Assembly (NCBI GenBank): GCA_032358165.1
Contig: JAALGY010000017.1
Location: forward strand, 2,108,001-2,172,000
Direction of reading: 5' to 3'
DNA length: 64,000 nucleotides
Source: Diplosphaera chodatii
Lineage: Eukaryota > Chlorophyta > Trebouxiophyceae > Prasiolales > Stichococcaceae
Below the pieces are notes generated by a model that saw nothing but the letters and a program-made list of their open reading frames with translations, did not search any database and was not told the origin of the DNA. Every line of letters starts with the position of its first letter. Positions within the stretch are counted from its first letter, which is position 1. The position numbers and the translations under genes were made by a program. Shown here in pieces: positions 23,153 to 34,701 of the stretch.

Positions 23153-26100
23153 ATGTCTGCGCACCTGGTCGAACGCTCAGAGGAGGATTCGTTCACAGCA
23201 GTAGTGGGCCATGTCGCAGACCTGCTCAACGAGGCACAGGTAAGCTCCTTTAGCTTTGTATGTGTGCATGTTTGCTTCGTATGAGCTGCTGAGGACAGCA
23301 GCCTTCAGTTGCACCACGTGAAGTCAGGTTGCTCCCCTGCCTGCTTGATGAAACCATCAGGCCCGGAGCTGCGTCACATCCTCGCCGGCAGGTGCAATCA
23401 GCAGTGCCACTTCTCCCTGGTTCCAAGCAAGTCACCATGACCGGCACAGGAGCAGAGCACAGAGTTGGCGGAGACGTCAGGCTCGCGCTTCGCTGCCGAC
23501 TGCGGCACGTTGATTGCGGAGGGCCAGCTGCCCGAGCTCCTGAGCCGCCTGCTCTCGCATGCAGACCTCATCTTCAGCAAAGCAGCCGACAAAGGTTAGC
23601 GGCAGCCTCCCGTGGACCAGCATGGCAGAAGTGCATGGCAAGTGTGTGCTGCTTGCCGTGGCGGTGCATGCATTCAAGGTGCTCCACCTTTCAACGCAGA
23701 CTTGGAGTGCTGCATCAACGTCATATGCCATCTGGTAGCACGGCTGCCGCCTCAGGCAGCCGCGCCAGCAGCCCAGCAAGTTGCGCAGTGCATCACGGCA
23801 AAGGTGGGTGTTGCAGCCTGGCTCGTCTCCTGCAGCTGTGAAGCAGTCATATGGCCAAAGTCGAAGCATAGACCCTGAGCATAGGCCGCCCACCAAGTGC
23901 CGTGCCTGACAAGCACCGGTGTGCATGCATTCTCCACAGCTGTGGCGCTTGTTCTGGCAAACAGGCAGATGACCACCAGGAGGCACGGCTCCAGGGGCTG
24001 TCAGAGCTGTACAATGTGCTGCCGGATCCGCAGCTGCAGTACAATGTGCTGCTGGAGCTGCTGCAGTGAGTGTGCATGATGGCGCATGACTTAGTTGATG
24101 ATAGTGGCCGTAAAACAACTCCACATAAAAAGTGGCACCATTTCGTGAGCTGTCTGCATTGCAGTTGTGGCTGGGTACCTGGTCAGAAGTGTTTCAAACC
24201 AGTGAGCCCCTGGCAACTGCAGGTACAGCATTGCAGCGGGGCTCGCGCATCACCTGATACCCGTGATCCGCATTGGCATGGACTCCTGGCCGGCGGAGTT
24301 GCAGCTTGCGCCACAGCAGACGCGGGCGCTGTACATGCAGTCCGCTGATGTGCTGCGAGCCAGCAAGGTAGGCCTGATGCATCTGACGTGCAGCTCAAGG
24401 CGGTCACTTGGCCGTATCACCCCAGATGCATGTTCAAGGCAGCAACAGGCAGGTCTGCTGTGCAGTGCAGGTGTAGTGTGGAGTGAAACACGGTGCATTG
24501 TTGCATGCAATGCTGAGCACGATTCAACGTGCAACTGCTGCAGAGGAAGAGGGCAACAGCACAGCGGGAGGCATACAAGCTCACCCTCAAAACCCTGGAG
24601 TCGCTGGATGGTGCGTCCGCGGACGAGGTGGCGGCCTGCAAGAGCGCAGCCGCTGTGGTGCGAGCTCTGCCCCAGTGCTTCTCGGATGAGCTGGGCTCCA
24701 ATGCACGGCCCTGTGTCGTACATACCTGCTGCATGTAAAGTGTGCTTTGCACTGCGTCACTCGGCTGATGTGGTACCGCAGGCAGCGGCAGACTTCATTC
24801 GGTCGACAGACACCTTCCAGTTTGACATGCTGGACTCGCCAGCGGTGCAGCAGCTGCAGTCGGACTCGCAGCATGGCCTGGTCTTCCAGCTTCTGTCAGT
24901 ACTGCTGGCCGGCGATGTGCAGGTGTGATGCTCTGCACCATCCCAGCAGCCTGACTCGACCGTACGACCTAAAGGAGCAAAGGTTGTGCCACTCAATGCA
25001 GCCCTGTGGGTCTCAAGTAGATGCCCCACGCTTCTTGCAGCAGACTGCGGTCCCGTTTTGACGCCTGAACACTCGTGTTGCAACAGGGCTTCCGGTCCTT
25101 GGCGAAGGATAACGCGGACGTGTTCGGTGCGGTGGGCGCCTCGCAGGAGGATGTGCTGACGAAGGTGCGGCTGATGGCGCTGCTGGGGCTGGGGGCGCAC
25201 GCCACAACGCTCAGCTTCCAGGATGTGCAGGTGCGCGCCGCCGTTGCAATGAAACATATATAACAGTGGACATGTAACCACGCAACAAACAGTTATATCA
25301 CACACTGACAAGTTACCCCTTGACTGGCAGTGGTCACCTGCTATGGATGTCCATTGATGTGCATGCTAGCGCTGCTGGGGGCGCAGCAGGCGCTGGTCAC
25401 CTTCTAGGCCTCAACTACGAACACCAGATGCTGTGCTCTATCATCTCGCCATCTTTCCAATGTATCACCATGCGGCTGAATGGGTGCAATTTGGCAACCA
25501 GACATGCGCTGGACTGGCTGTGACTTCTAAAGCCTTGCTGGCTCACATGTACCGTACCTGCCGAATAGCTACAGTGCACTCCTTACATGTGCCACTTCAC
25601 GGCTTGCAGACGGCGCTGGATATCTCAGAGGATGAGGTCGAGGTGTGGATCGTCCGCGCGATTGGCAAGAAGCTGCTGGACGCACGCATCGACCAGCTGG
25701 GTAAGGAGCAACCAAGTGGCTGATTTGTCGGTACACGTAGTGTGAGTGGTACAGCTCATGCCCCTACTTGTCGTGCTGTGCAATATGACAGCAGCAGCAG
25801 CTGATGATACCTACAAGGTTGAGCGGTGTGTCATGGACTGCTACCTTGCCCCGCAGGTGGCACCATCTCTGTCACGCGGTGCAACCACCGTGCCTTTGGC
25901 CCTGAGCAGTGGCGGGAGCTGCGCGACCGCCTGGGCGCATGGGCGGTAAGTGCCTGACTCTACGGTTGGTTGACACCCTAGCGTTCCTGCGGTCATGCAG
26001 GGACTGTCGGTGATCCTCTGGCAGTGCTTGTGTTCACGATGTTGCCGGGTCAGCTTATGCGATTGTCCTGCCGATGCGTCAGCAAGGCTGCGACCTTCAG

Positions 26101-26529
26101 CATGCTGCACCAATTGGCAGCGTTGTCACTGGCGGCAGTACCAGCGGCCTGAGCATCCTTTCACTGTCTGATGGGCGACAGCCACAAACCTCCAACGGCT
26201 GATTGGTCCACTGATCGTTTCCATTACAGTGCATGACCAGCGGGTGACTAACGATCGAATAATTTGCAGCCTCTGGCTAGGTCCAGCAGTACAGATCCCG
26301 TGTACGAATACCACCGTGCAGCTGCCAGGGACTTGGAACAGTTTACAGCACAGTCAGCCGAGTGTGCGCAGTTGTGCACACCGGCACGCCTGACAATGCT
26401 TTGACACATTTCTAAAAGCCCTCATGCGTAATGCAGAGGAATGTTGCGGGCGTCAAGCAGTTGGTGGCGGATCAGGCTGCGAATGGTGGTCCGCAGCTGC
26501 CACCGCTGCCACAAGCTGTGCGGGCATGA
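23153..26529 (+). CDS. EIF3M: Eukaryotic translation initiation factor 3 subunit M (PCI-domain protein)
   Basis: Scaffold subunit of the eIF3 complex, which brings 40S subunits to mRNA in the cytosol. ATG 23153 gives MSAHLVERSEEDSFTAVVGH. Helical exons follow: FAADCGTLIAEGQLPELLSR (near 23500), RLQGLSELYNVLPDPQLQYN (near 24000), AYKLTLKTLESLDG (near 24580), FIRSTDTFQFDMLDSPAVQQ (near 24800). The PCI domain has VLTKVRLMALLGLGAHATTL (near 25155), LDISEDEVEVWIVRAIGKKL (near 25620) and the eIF3m-specific ISVTRCNHRAFGPEQWRELR (near 25870, matching the THR-FG-QW pattern). The last exon is RNVAGVKQLVADQAAN through the stop 26527-26529. Domain order and spacing match eIF3m along the whole length. Downstream TGTAA at 26635. 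Confidence 0.93.
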
Positions 26530-26959
26530 GCAATGCTGGCATTTTCAGAACACCAACAGCGGACATGACTTCAATGCTCTGCTTCCGCGCGGCTGCTTGC
26601 CTTGCCCACCTGGCTGTGGTGTGCATTGCCGTCCTGTAATGAAGCGTGGAATGCTCCTGCTCAGCCAGCCAGTGAAGCTCGAGGCCTGACATGCATGTGT
26701 ACCAGGAGATACGCTTTACCAAGAACAGAGTGCGCTCACTTGGGAACATCCATGCGCAAATCTATCTGCTGGACCCCGGATGCTGGAAGCAGATTACATG
26801 AGGCTGGTTGCCCAAACTCGACCACTGCATGTTCCTAAGTGCAACGCTTTGATCTGCGGTGTTTTATGTGTACAGTGCGCTCACGCACTTGCACTGTGCC
26901 AACGTACTTGCACTGTGCCAGGACAGCGGCCTCACCAGCTTATTCTGGCGGTGTGTGGC
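26530..26959. other. Intergenic between two plus-strand genes
   Basis: 3' UTR of eIF3m with a TGTAA at 26635-26639, then the promoter of the next gene. No other feature seen. Confidence 0.45.
26635..26639 (+). terminator. Putative poly(A) signal TGTAA for eIF3m
   Basis: TGTAA is the usual poly(A) signal in chlorophyte algae. This copy lies 106 bases after the eIF3m stop, at a normal 3' UTR distance. A five-base word is weak evidence by itself. Confidence 0.4.
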
Positions 26960-29267
26960 ATGGAGGAGCCATCAGCCAAGCGGCAGAGGACAGGTCTGAC
27001 CCCTGGAGAGACCGCAAAGGCTGGTGCCTTCTTCCTGGCTGAACGATCAGGCGCTTGCTGCGGGAGCAGGAGCATACAAGCCTGCTGTGTATGTGCAAGT
27101 GATGAGCGTGCACGTGCGGCATCTGACGTCGCTGCTGGTTGCAATGTAGACGAGGAGACCGCGGCGACAGACCTTCCAAAGGATTTGGTGCCTCCGCCAC
27201 CGCCTCCAGGTGCGGGTGCTCAAGCATCAATCCGACCCCGGATTGTCTGCAATGTGGATTCGGCAGTGCGCGGGGTACGCTGCAGACGTGCCTTCGGCAA
27301 CATGACAAGCACATGGTCTGTCGGCAGGGGACCCGGAGCCGGATGCCGTGACCTTGGCGCTGTCAAAGCTCACGTCGCACATCGGCAACGCCAGGAAGCT
27401 TCCGAAAGCAGCCGGCCTGCTGCGGCAGCTGCTGACAAGCGGTAGCCTCACAGCGGCGCAGCATGGCCCTGCAGTCTTCGCAGCACTGCGCGCCGCCATG
27501 GTGGACCCTACACGAGTGAGCATGCTGCTGTGCAATACCAGACATAAGGATGCCATGCAGCAGGATGGATTATTGGGGCGCAGCTGCAGCATGTCCACCT
27601 GCCGGTAGACTGCAACAAGTACCCAGAATCATTGCGGTGTGCTCTGCGTGGCTCGTCTGCTGCGGTGCTTGGACTCCATCCCAGAGTCCTGCTTCCGCAG
27701 GCCGATCAGCCAGAGCTGCGCAGGGAGTACAGCAAGCTGTTCACGGCCGCCAGCAAGGCAAAGCACCTGTTCAGCGCCTCTGAGCTCGTGGAGCTGGACG
27801 TGTACGGCTTGTGGGCGGTGCTGCGACCGCAGGCAAGTGACATCTCTGCACGTGCGACCTGTCACATCCAGTGACCAGCATTGGCTGCGCTTGTACCGTT
27901 GGCATGTTGCACATGGCCATGGCTGTTGGGTGGCTGCAGGTGCTTCTGGGACTGTAGCACGGCATCATGGCAAGGGTGTTGACCTGATGCAGGTGGTATC
28001 TGTGCTGACCGGATGAGTCTGCTCCTGCAGTTGGCAACAGACGACTCTTTTCAGTTCAACCGCACGGTGGGCGTCATCAAGCAGCACGTCGCTGCACTGC
28101 CAGAAGCGTCAGAGGATGATGACGCCATCATAACCACCTTGCAGGTAGGGTGTCAGTGAAGAGTCTGTTGGTCTGTCTGTCAGCTGGCACCTGCTCTGGA
28201 TGTGATGTTTGTTGGTCAGATGTTGAGACCATTCTGGGCACATGATGTCGGACGCTATTGTGGTGCAACTTTGTGCAGGCAAGGTTGCGGGGCGACGCCA
28301 GTGCCTCTGCGGACCAGCAGGCGGCCACGCCTGCAGCAGCACCAGCCGGAGTAGATGCGGGCGCACCACAGCCAGACGCTGGGCAGCCCAGTGCCGCCGC
28401 CGCGGGAGCGGGTGCGGCTGTGGAGCAGGCAGCAGAGCAGCGGAATGCCACAGACAGGAGCGTGGGCGCTGTCAATGGGGATGCGGAGCCGTCAGCCAAA
28501 CCGGCGAGCCCACCCGAGCAGCAGGCAGATGCGGGGCCAGGGCCGCACCCGTCCAGGGGGTTGCCGGGCCCTGAGGCGGACCCCTTCGGCCTGGAGCAGG
28601 TGCTGGAGCAGCAGCAGGTGCACGAGGCGCAGCAGACCGCCGCCGCCGCCTGGACGCGCCAGGTGTGAAGCAACTGCTGTGCCATATATGTTTATGGGCA
28701 GGGCACACAGCTGCAGGCATGATTGTTCACTCACATTGCAATGGCGCAATGCCCAGCAAGCTGCTTTGCACTGGCCGCCGGGCAGGAGGCGGACTGCATG
28801 CGGCGGGCGGCGCTGCTCGACTGCTTCGACAGCATGCAGGCAGCGTGTGGCAAGGCCTGGGCGCAGCTGTCCACCGAGATCGCCGTCGAGGTATGCCGCC
28901 TGCTGCCCACTCGCCAGACTGAGCGCTCCACTGCATGTAAGGATTGCCATCTGCCGCGCTTAGACACATGCCACAAGCAGGGTCCCAGTGGGCCAGCTGG
29001 CTGACTTGTGGCGCGCTGCACTAACAGGAGCTGGTGCAGCAGCGGGGGCGCTTCACGCCGGCGCAGCAGCCCCGCATCGCCGCACTGCACCAGTTTGCCA
29101 AGGACCAGCGGCTGCGGCGGAAGCGGGGCCCTTCAGCAATGGAGCGCCGCCGCGACACCACGGCCTTCGAGGCGGCGCGGCAGGACTGGGGCAGCCGCAC
29201 CGTCTCTGCCCGCGGCACCGTCATGACAGGCAAGCCTGTCGAGACGCACACGGCGTCTATGTACTGA
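26960..29267 (+). CDS. Unidentified helical protein with possible nuclear signal
   Basis: I do not recognise this protein. ATG 26960 gives MEEPSAKRQRTGLTPGETAK; the KRQR patch could be a nuclear signal. A proline run (PPPPPPG near 27200) follows. A helical exon at about 27329-27515 reads DAVTLALSKLTSHIGNARKL then LLRQLLTSGSLTAAQHGPAV. Further exons read REYSKLFTAASKAKHLFSAS then ELDVYGLWAVLRPQ (near 27720-27830), DDSFQFNRTVGVIKQHVAAL (near 28040), and a long Ala/Pro/Gln-rich low-complexity exon (about 28280-28665). The C-terminal exons read ALLDCFDSMQAACGKAWAQL and then RFTPAQQPRIAALHQFAKDQ, RRKRG and DWGSRTVSARGTVM, with the stop at 29265-29267. GT-AG junctions agree in phase where checked. 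The conserved-looking basic C-terminus suggests a real family present in other algae, but I assign no function. Confidence 0.6.
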
Positions 29268-30500
29268 AGCCGGATTGGCGTGATGACAGCTCATGCTGCA
29301 TGATGTCATAGACACCTGGTGGTCAATGTTATTCTCACACGTAAGGCACGGTGTGTGCTGTGATGGGTGTATGCTTGCAACTCACACTGTTTCGCCGCTG
29401 CTGTGCAGGCGACCACAAGACGGAGACATGGCTTGGGTGACACAATGGCATCGCAGGGTGTTAGGCAGCGGGGCTGCACTGCAGTGTGCACTTGCCATGT
29501 CCAGCGCCCAGGATGTGAGAAGCGAGAACAATACGACCGGCGCTTTGATCATGGCATTGTGTGGCGCTGCAGCACGGTACGCCCGACCATCGCAAATCGC
29601 ATCAGTGACTCATCAAAATCTTCGACTTTGCAGGCCACCCTGATCAGTGAGGTAGTTGGCAGCTTCCGCCATGTCACGGCCCACGTGCGCCTGTTGTACC
29701 GCTTGTCCAGATTTGGAGATTCAGCCAATCTGCATCTAGGGCTCTCTGGGGTCCACTTTCGCGGCTGACTGCACCGGCTGGCACAACACACCTCCCATCG
29801 GCCAATGTCCCAGCTTTCTTCACATCTTCCGTCACTTTCACTTGTTGTTCCCTCGACAAAGCCACGGGTGGGCGGCCAGCCGGGTGCGTACCCGCACAGA
29901 AGCAAGTTTGGAGATTGGGCACCCCCAGCCAAGAGTTTGCCGCACCTTCCCCGCCGGGCGCGCCAGGTACAATCGCCAATCGCAGACGATCCAGTCGCGG
30001 CGCTCGCACAGCTCAAGTCTATTGTGTTTGCGCGAACCCCGTGCACGTCCAGCAAGGCTTTTCCAACAAGGCTTTTGGCCCATTGCGTCAGCCCCGTCAC
30101 ACGCATGTTGGCTGGTGACCCTGGCCAAAACCCACGGCCTGTAACACCGCGCTCCCGGGGGACCGTCCGGTGAGTGATGTCGCAGCAGTGGCGGGTCACG
30201 CATGCGCCGTGCACTGCCCCAGGCGGCTTTCCTGTAGTCCATCAGTCAGTTGTAGCCAAGTGCGGCTACTACTTCGGCTGGGCCCACACCCATGCCTCTG
30301 CCTGCACGCTGGCTGTTTCTGCAAGGGGATCGAGCACTTCAGCGGACGTGCATCCTCTACGTGCATTGCGACGGCCAAAGCATGCCCCGATGGCTGGCGC
30401 TGGGCGGCAATACAGTCAGTCCGGTGTGGGGCGCGAACATGACTAAACATCTGGCTGCCGCTTGTGCAGGCCCCAACCGCCGCGAGACGCACTGGCAAAC
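29268..30500. other. Unresolved 1.2-kb stretch between plus-strand genes
   Basis: No recognised gene. Overlapping open frames run on both strands: minus 29549-30214, 221 codons; plus 29805-30173, 123 codons. This fits GC-rich DNA that lacks stops by chance, and neither translation resembles a known protein. The right part (about 30170-30440) may hold a 5' exon of the next gene, because the reading frame of the exon at 30470 is open upstream of the ATG at 30501. Confidence 0.35.
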
Positions 30501-33500
30501 ATGGAGCAGGGGCCACTGGCCGAGCTGGCAGGCGGCCTGTGCCAGGCGCTGACGATGCAGCCGAAGCAGGCGGAGCTGGGCACAGGCAGCGCACGCCAGG
30601 CAGCGCTCCAGAAGGCCCTCGCCGCCGCCTTCCCCAGCGCCGCCCGCTGCAGGTGAGCACATGAGCACAGCGTAGCATGCTGCAGCACCCGCAGAGCCGC
30701 TGGGCCCCGCCCAGCCCCAAAAAGCGCGGGGTCGTGACGCAACATATCTGCTTCCAAATCTCCGCCCCGCCCGACAGCTCACTCAGCCGATGACCCTGAC
30801 GTCAAGTCCTGTGTTACAGCGTCGAGGTCATCGCCGGCCGCAAGGTGTTCATCGCCACGGCCTGCAGCGGCAGCGTGCGGCAGCCGCTGGTCCAGATTCG
30901 GGACCGCGGCAGCGCGCAGGACGCGCAGGCATGCAGCCTGAGCGCCGGCGCCGCCCCCGACACCCTGCGCACCGGCGTGCCGCTGGCGAGGCCCGGCAGG
31001 TGGCGCCCCTTCCGCCGCCACTCCGCCGACTGGCTGTCCGACACCACCAGCAGCAGCGCCGTGCTGTACCTGCAGCTGGCGGCGCCCCACGCCTGCTTCA
31101 CCCCCCAGTGAGCCCCCCTCTGCATGCCCACCTTCCCACAAGCAGGCTTGCTGTGCTGTTCTCACTGCTAGGCTGCATGCAGCACCTCCTGAATGTATCC
31201 CTGGGCGCTGGCACATGACATGGCGCATCGCAACCGCCACCGCTCCTGGTACTGTACCTTGCGGCGGCCACACCTACTGTCCGAGCATACTGCACCCGAC
31301 AACAGGACCCGATTCTGGCACACTGCGCCTGGTACTCCGGCTGACACGGAGGCTGTGTCCGGCAGGGACCAGTGCGTGCTGGAGGGGCTGGCGGCGCTGC
31401 TGGGCCTGCAGCTGGTGCCGGTGCTGCCGCTGCTGAAGCGGGGGCCCCGCCGCGGCGCCGGCAGCCGCAGCACCGACGCCGTGGCGGGGTCCCAGTCGGC
31501 GGAGTCGCAGTCCCGCACGGAGCGCGTCCGCCGCCGCAGCAGCGAGTTCGTGATCCACATGAAGCGCAAGAGCGGCACCTTCCTGTGAGCCCCGCGCCTG
31601 CAGCTCCTGTGACGCTGCTATTGCCCCTGGCTTGTAATGGCTTTGGCAACGTGCTTCATCAGCGCCGACATGCACGCCTCATGGCAAGTGGCGAGCCTGG
31701 GGTTGCTTCACTGCGCAGGCGCCTGATCTCGTTGGGCAGCGAAGGCCCATCACCGGTGGGCAGCTTCAACTCCCGGCGGCGGCACTCGCACGCTGGTGAC
31801 GACCGGCAGCAGGACGTCGTCATGCCCCTCCGCAGCATCCTGTCAGCGGAGCCCACCATCCATGAGGACCAGGTGTGTGCTTTGATCGTTGTTTGTACAC
31901 CCGCTGATTGACCCCTCAACCATGATGCGTTCAGTGGCTGGCCAGCCCATGGGGGTGTTTCATCGCCCATGCTCACGGGCTGCTGTGGTGTGCCAATGCA
32001 GCCTGCTGTGACGGCGCGCCCGTGCTCAGCGCCGTCCGCGATGGCGGTGGACCAGCTGCTGGCCGCGCAGGCGCCCCTGGGGCCGGCCGGCAGCTGGCCG
32101 CGCCCAGTCGCCCGCGACGCCAGCATGACGGCCGGCACGCAGCGCAGCCTCCCGGCCCGCGGGGCCTGCCAGCCGCCATCCCCAATGCTGAACCCCTTCG
32201 CGGCGGCGCCCAACCCCTTCGCCAACGCGCCGCCTCGGGCGGGGGGCCAGCCCTGGAGCGGCCCCGCAGTGGCTTCCCCCAGCCCCTTCGCATCGGCCGA
32301 GACCGCCGGACCGCTCTCGCGGCCGCTCTTTCCTGCCGGGTCAGTCCCTCTGCCCCCGCTGGCGCCGGCTGCAGCGACGCCCAGAATCCAGCCGCCCAAC
32401 CCCTTTGAGAGCGTGAGCCAGGCCCGCTGCGACTGGGACTTCATGGAGCGGCCCAGCGAATTCGAGGGCGACGGCTTCGACAGCGACACCACCGACTTCT
32501 GCAGCCGCGCTTTGCGCGCCCCCTTTGCCCGCAGCGGCGGCCTGGGCCTGTTTGCCACTGACGACCAGGTGACGACCGGTGACGCTCTGCCCGGTGTTCG
32601 CTGCATAACGACAGTTCCTCACCCGACCGTTGCACTTGCAGACACCCGCTGAGATGAGGGTGACTTGCGCAGGTGTGGCTTCCGGGTGACATGGTGTGGG
32701 ATGGGCGGGTGCTGCAGCACCGCAACCCGCTCCCGCTGCCCGCCACCTGCGGCCTGACCGCCGCCGCGGCCGGCACCACCCGCCGCGAGGGCGTCGCCCA
32801 GGTATGGAATTGAAACACCGACACTCGCAGATGGCCACCCAGCAGGTCGTGACCAGATGCACTGGGCCCGCTTGCATGTTGAGGCTGTTACTGAGTTTCG
32901 ACTTTGCCCGGCTGCAGAGCTCTGCGGGTACGGGTGTGCCTCCGGCATGTGGCCTCGACGCCTTTGCACACGAGCGCCAGGTCCGCGTGGACCGCTGGAC
33001 GGCTGAGCACGCCGTCGCGCACTCCCCACGCCAGCTGTCTGAGGTGGGAGCAGCAGCTCGGCTGCCCGAAGTGCTGGTGCCACCGGCAGTTGGATGTGCG
33101 GCGCTTGCTTGTGCCTGCTCACCGACCGCAACTCTGCGACCTGTTGGCACAGGCGTACCCAAGCACCGAAATGCGACTGCTGGCGGCTCCGCCCCCCGCG
33201 CTCGAGGCCGACCTGGCGCTGCGCCAGTTCCGGCGCCAGCTGCAGCACCGGCGCCTGAGCCTGGAGCGCCGCCGCGGCGACGACCGGCAGCGCGCCAGCC
33301 TGGAGGCGCCGACCACCCCCCCTGCAGCGCCTCCGCCACCGCCCCCCGCCGCAGCGCACCCCGCGGCCGCAGCCCCGGCTGTGGCAGCACAGGCCCCCGC
33401 AGCATCACCTGCCCTGCCGACCACAGCCGCCAGAGCGCCTGCCAACGACCTGCTGCAGCGTGTCATTGACCGCGTGGAGACAAGGGTGCTGACCACGCCC

Positions 33501-33731
33501 CGCAGCAGCCACCGCCGCAGCATCAGCAAGCCCGGCAAGGCAGCGATGCCTGCCATCGTCCCAGCAGCACACGACCTGGCAGCCACCAAGGCGCAGGGCC
33601 CCACCGTGGCAGCGCTGCAGCAGCTGCTGCAGCACCCCCAGCCGCCGCCGCGCCTGCACGGCCTGGAGGCCTTCCTGCTGGCGGCCATCAGCGGCTGGCT
33701 CATCTACAGCATCGCGCACGAGTTCGTTTGA
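30501..33731 (+). CDS. Unidentified NPF-motif protein with C-terminal membrane anchor
   Basis: I do not recognise the family. ATG 30501 opens MEQGPLAELAGGLCQALTMQ. A compact N-terminal part follows (VEVIAGRKVFIATACSGSVR; DWLSDTTSSSAVLYLQLAAP; CVLEGLAALLGLQLVPVLPL), then a basic region (SEFVIHMKRKSGTFL). A long exon near 32000-32568 carries NPF tripeptides in LNPFAAAPNPFANAP and QPPNPFESV, the peptide bound by EH-domain endocytic adaptors. After VWLPGDMVWDGRVLQHRNP (32673 on) come charged exons (HERQVRVDRWTAEHAVAHS; LDVRRLLVPAHRPQLCDLLA), an Arg-rich helix, a Pro/Ala-rich linker and a final hydrophobic helix, AFLLAAISGWLIYSI, nine residues before the stop (33729-33731). That is the layout of a tail-anchored protein. 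The codon frame opens upstream of 30501 to an acceptor at 30470, so a 5' exon may exist. A role in vesicle traffic is only an inference from the NPF motifs. Confidence 0.6.
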
Positions 33732-34701
33732 GGCGCAGCACTTGCGCACAGCAAGGCAGCTGCAGCCCTCACCAGTTTTGGCACCGCAACAACACTATTA
33801 CTACCACTGCCGTCGGGCGGCCGGGAATAAGAAGTACTGATAAGTAGGCGCACGCTTTGCTGCCGGTTACCACATAAAGATGCGGTTGCATATTCCACAG
33901 CACAGCCACCCATGCTGAGCTGAGGGTGGCTGCGCTGAGCACTGCCAAATCTTATCCTTATTTTGCCCTAAATGGCAACAGACTGCTGAGCAAGGTCTCT
34001 GGGCCGGTTGCGAGGGGATTTAGATTAGTGTCGCACGTTTCGCCAGCTTGAGGTGGAGACCTGGCCTGCGGCCAACCAAGCCCCACGTTTCTGACATCTG
34101 TCTCTGTGCAAGCCAGCACTTGCGATTGTGCAACATGCTTATGAGCATATTGTTCACGCCAGATTGGGCAACTCAGTGGTCTAGTGCACTTGGCGCTGAT
34201 AACACTACCGTTGCTTTCATTGATGTTATGCTGCTGCGCTGCTGTCAGCGTCGACTAGAAGCCTGCCTTTTGCCTTCGCTTTTTGATGATGCTGCGCTGC
34301 GCAATTGGCAGCCATGCTTGATGGTGACTGAAGTCAGATGATGCGGTGGTAGGAAGGCATTCATTGGTTGGAGCATGTGTGAGTGCAAAACGGCGATAAC
34401 AATTGGTGCCGCACCTGTAAGCACACCAGAGGTGACCCTTTACCAAGCCGCTATCCACCCGCCTCTACACCGCGCATTGTGCCGCCGCAAGGGAAGACTG
34501 TGCTCACCACCCTGTGGACACTTGATGACATGATGAGCATGCCCCCGGTAAACCCTTCAGACACGTAAACCCAACGGTCGAAATGCTGATCGACAGCTGG
34601 GCGGGCAGGACACAGCACACAGGGACATGCTTCAGCTTGCACGTACCGGCGCGATCATGCGTGCAGCCCGGGTCTGAGGTTTCCAAGCAAAAGACAGAGA
34701 C
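33732..34701. other. Intergenic, AT-richer
   Basis: 3' flank of the NPF-motif gene and promoter of the expansin-like gene. It is more AT-rich than its surroundings, with several A/T runs around 33780-34020. No ORF of protein character and no RNA gene seen. Confidence 0.45.

Noticed and set aside
27190..27330. Possible C2H2 zinc finger (CLQCGFGSARGTLQTC ... HDKH) in one frame of the unidentified gene
   Set aside because: The Cys-to-His spacing is not that of a classical finger and the frame does not agree with the best splice chain into the next exon. Chance pattern is more likely.
29549..30214. 221-codon minus-strand ORF as a gene
   Set aside because: The translation has no recognisable domain, competes with open frames on the other strand, and shows no splice-site pattern. 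Kept only as an unresolved stretch.
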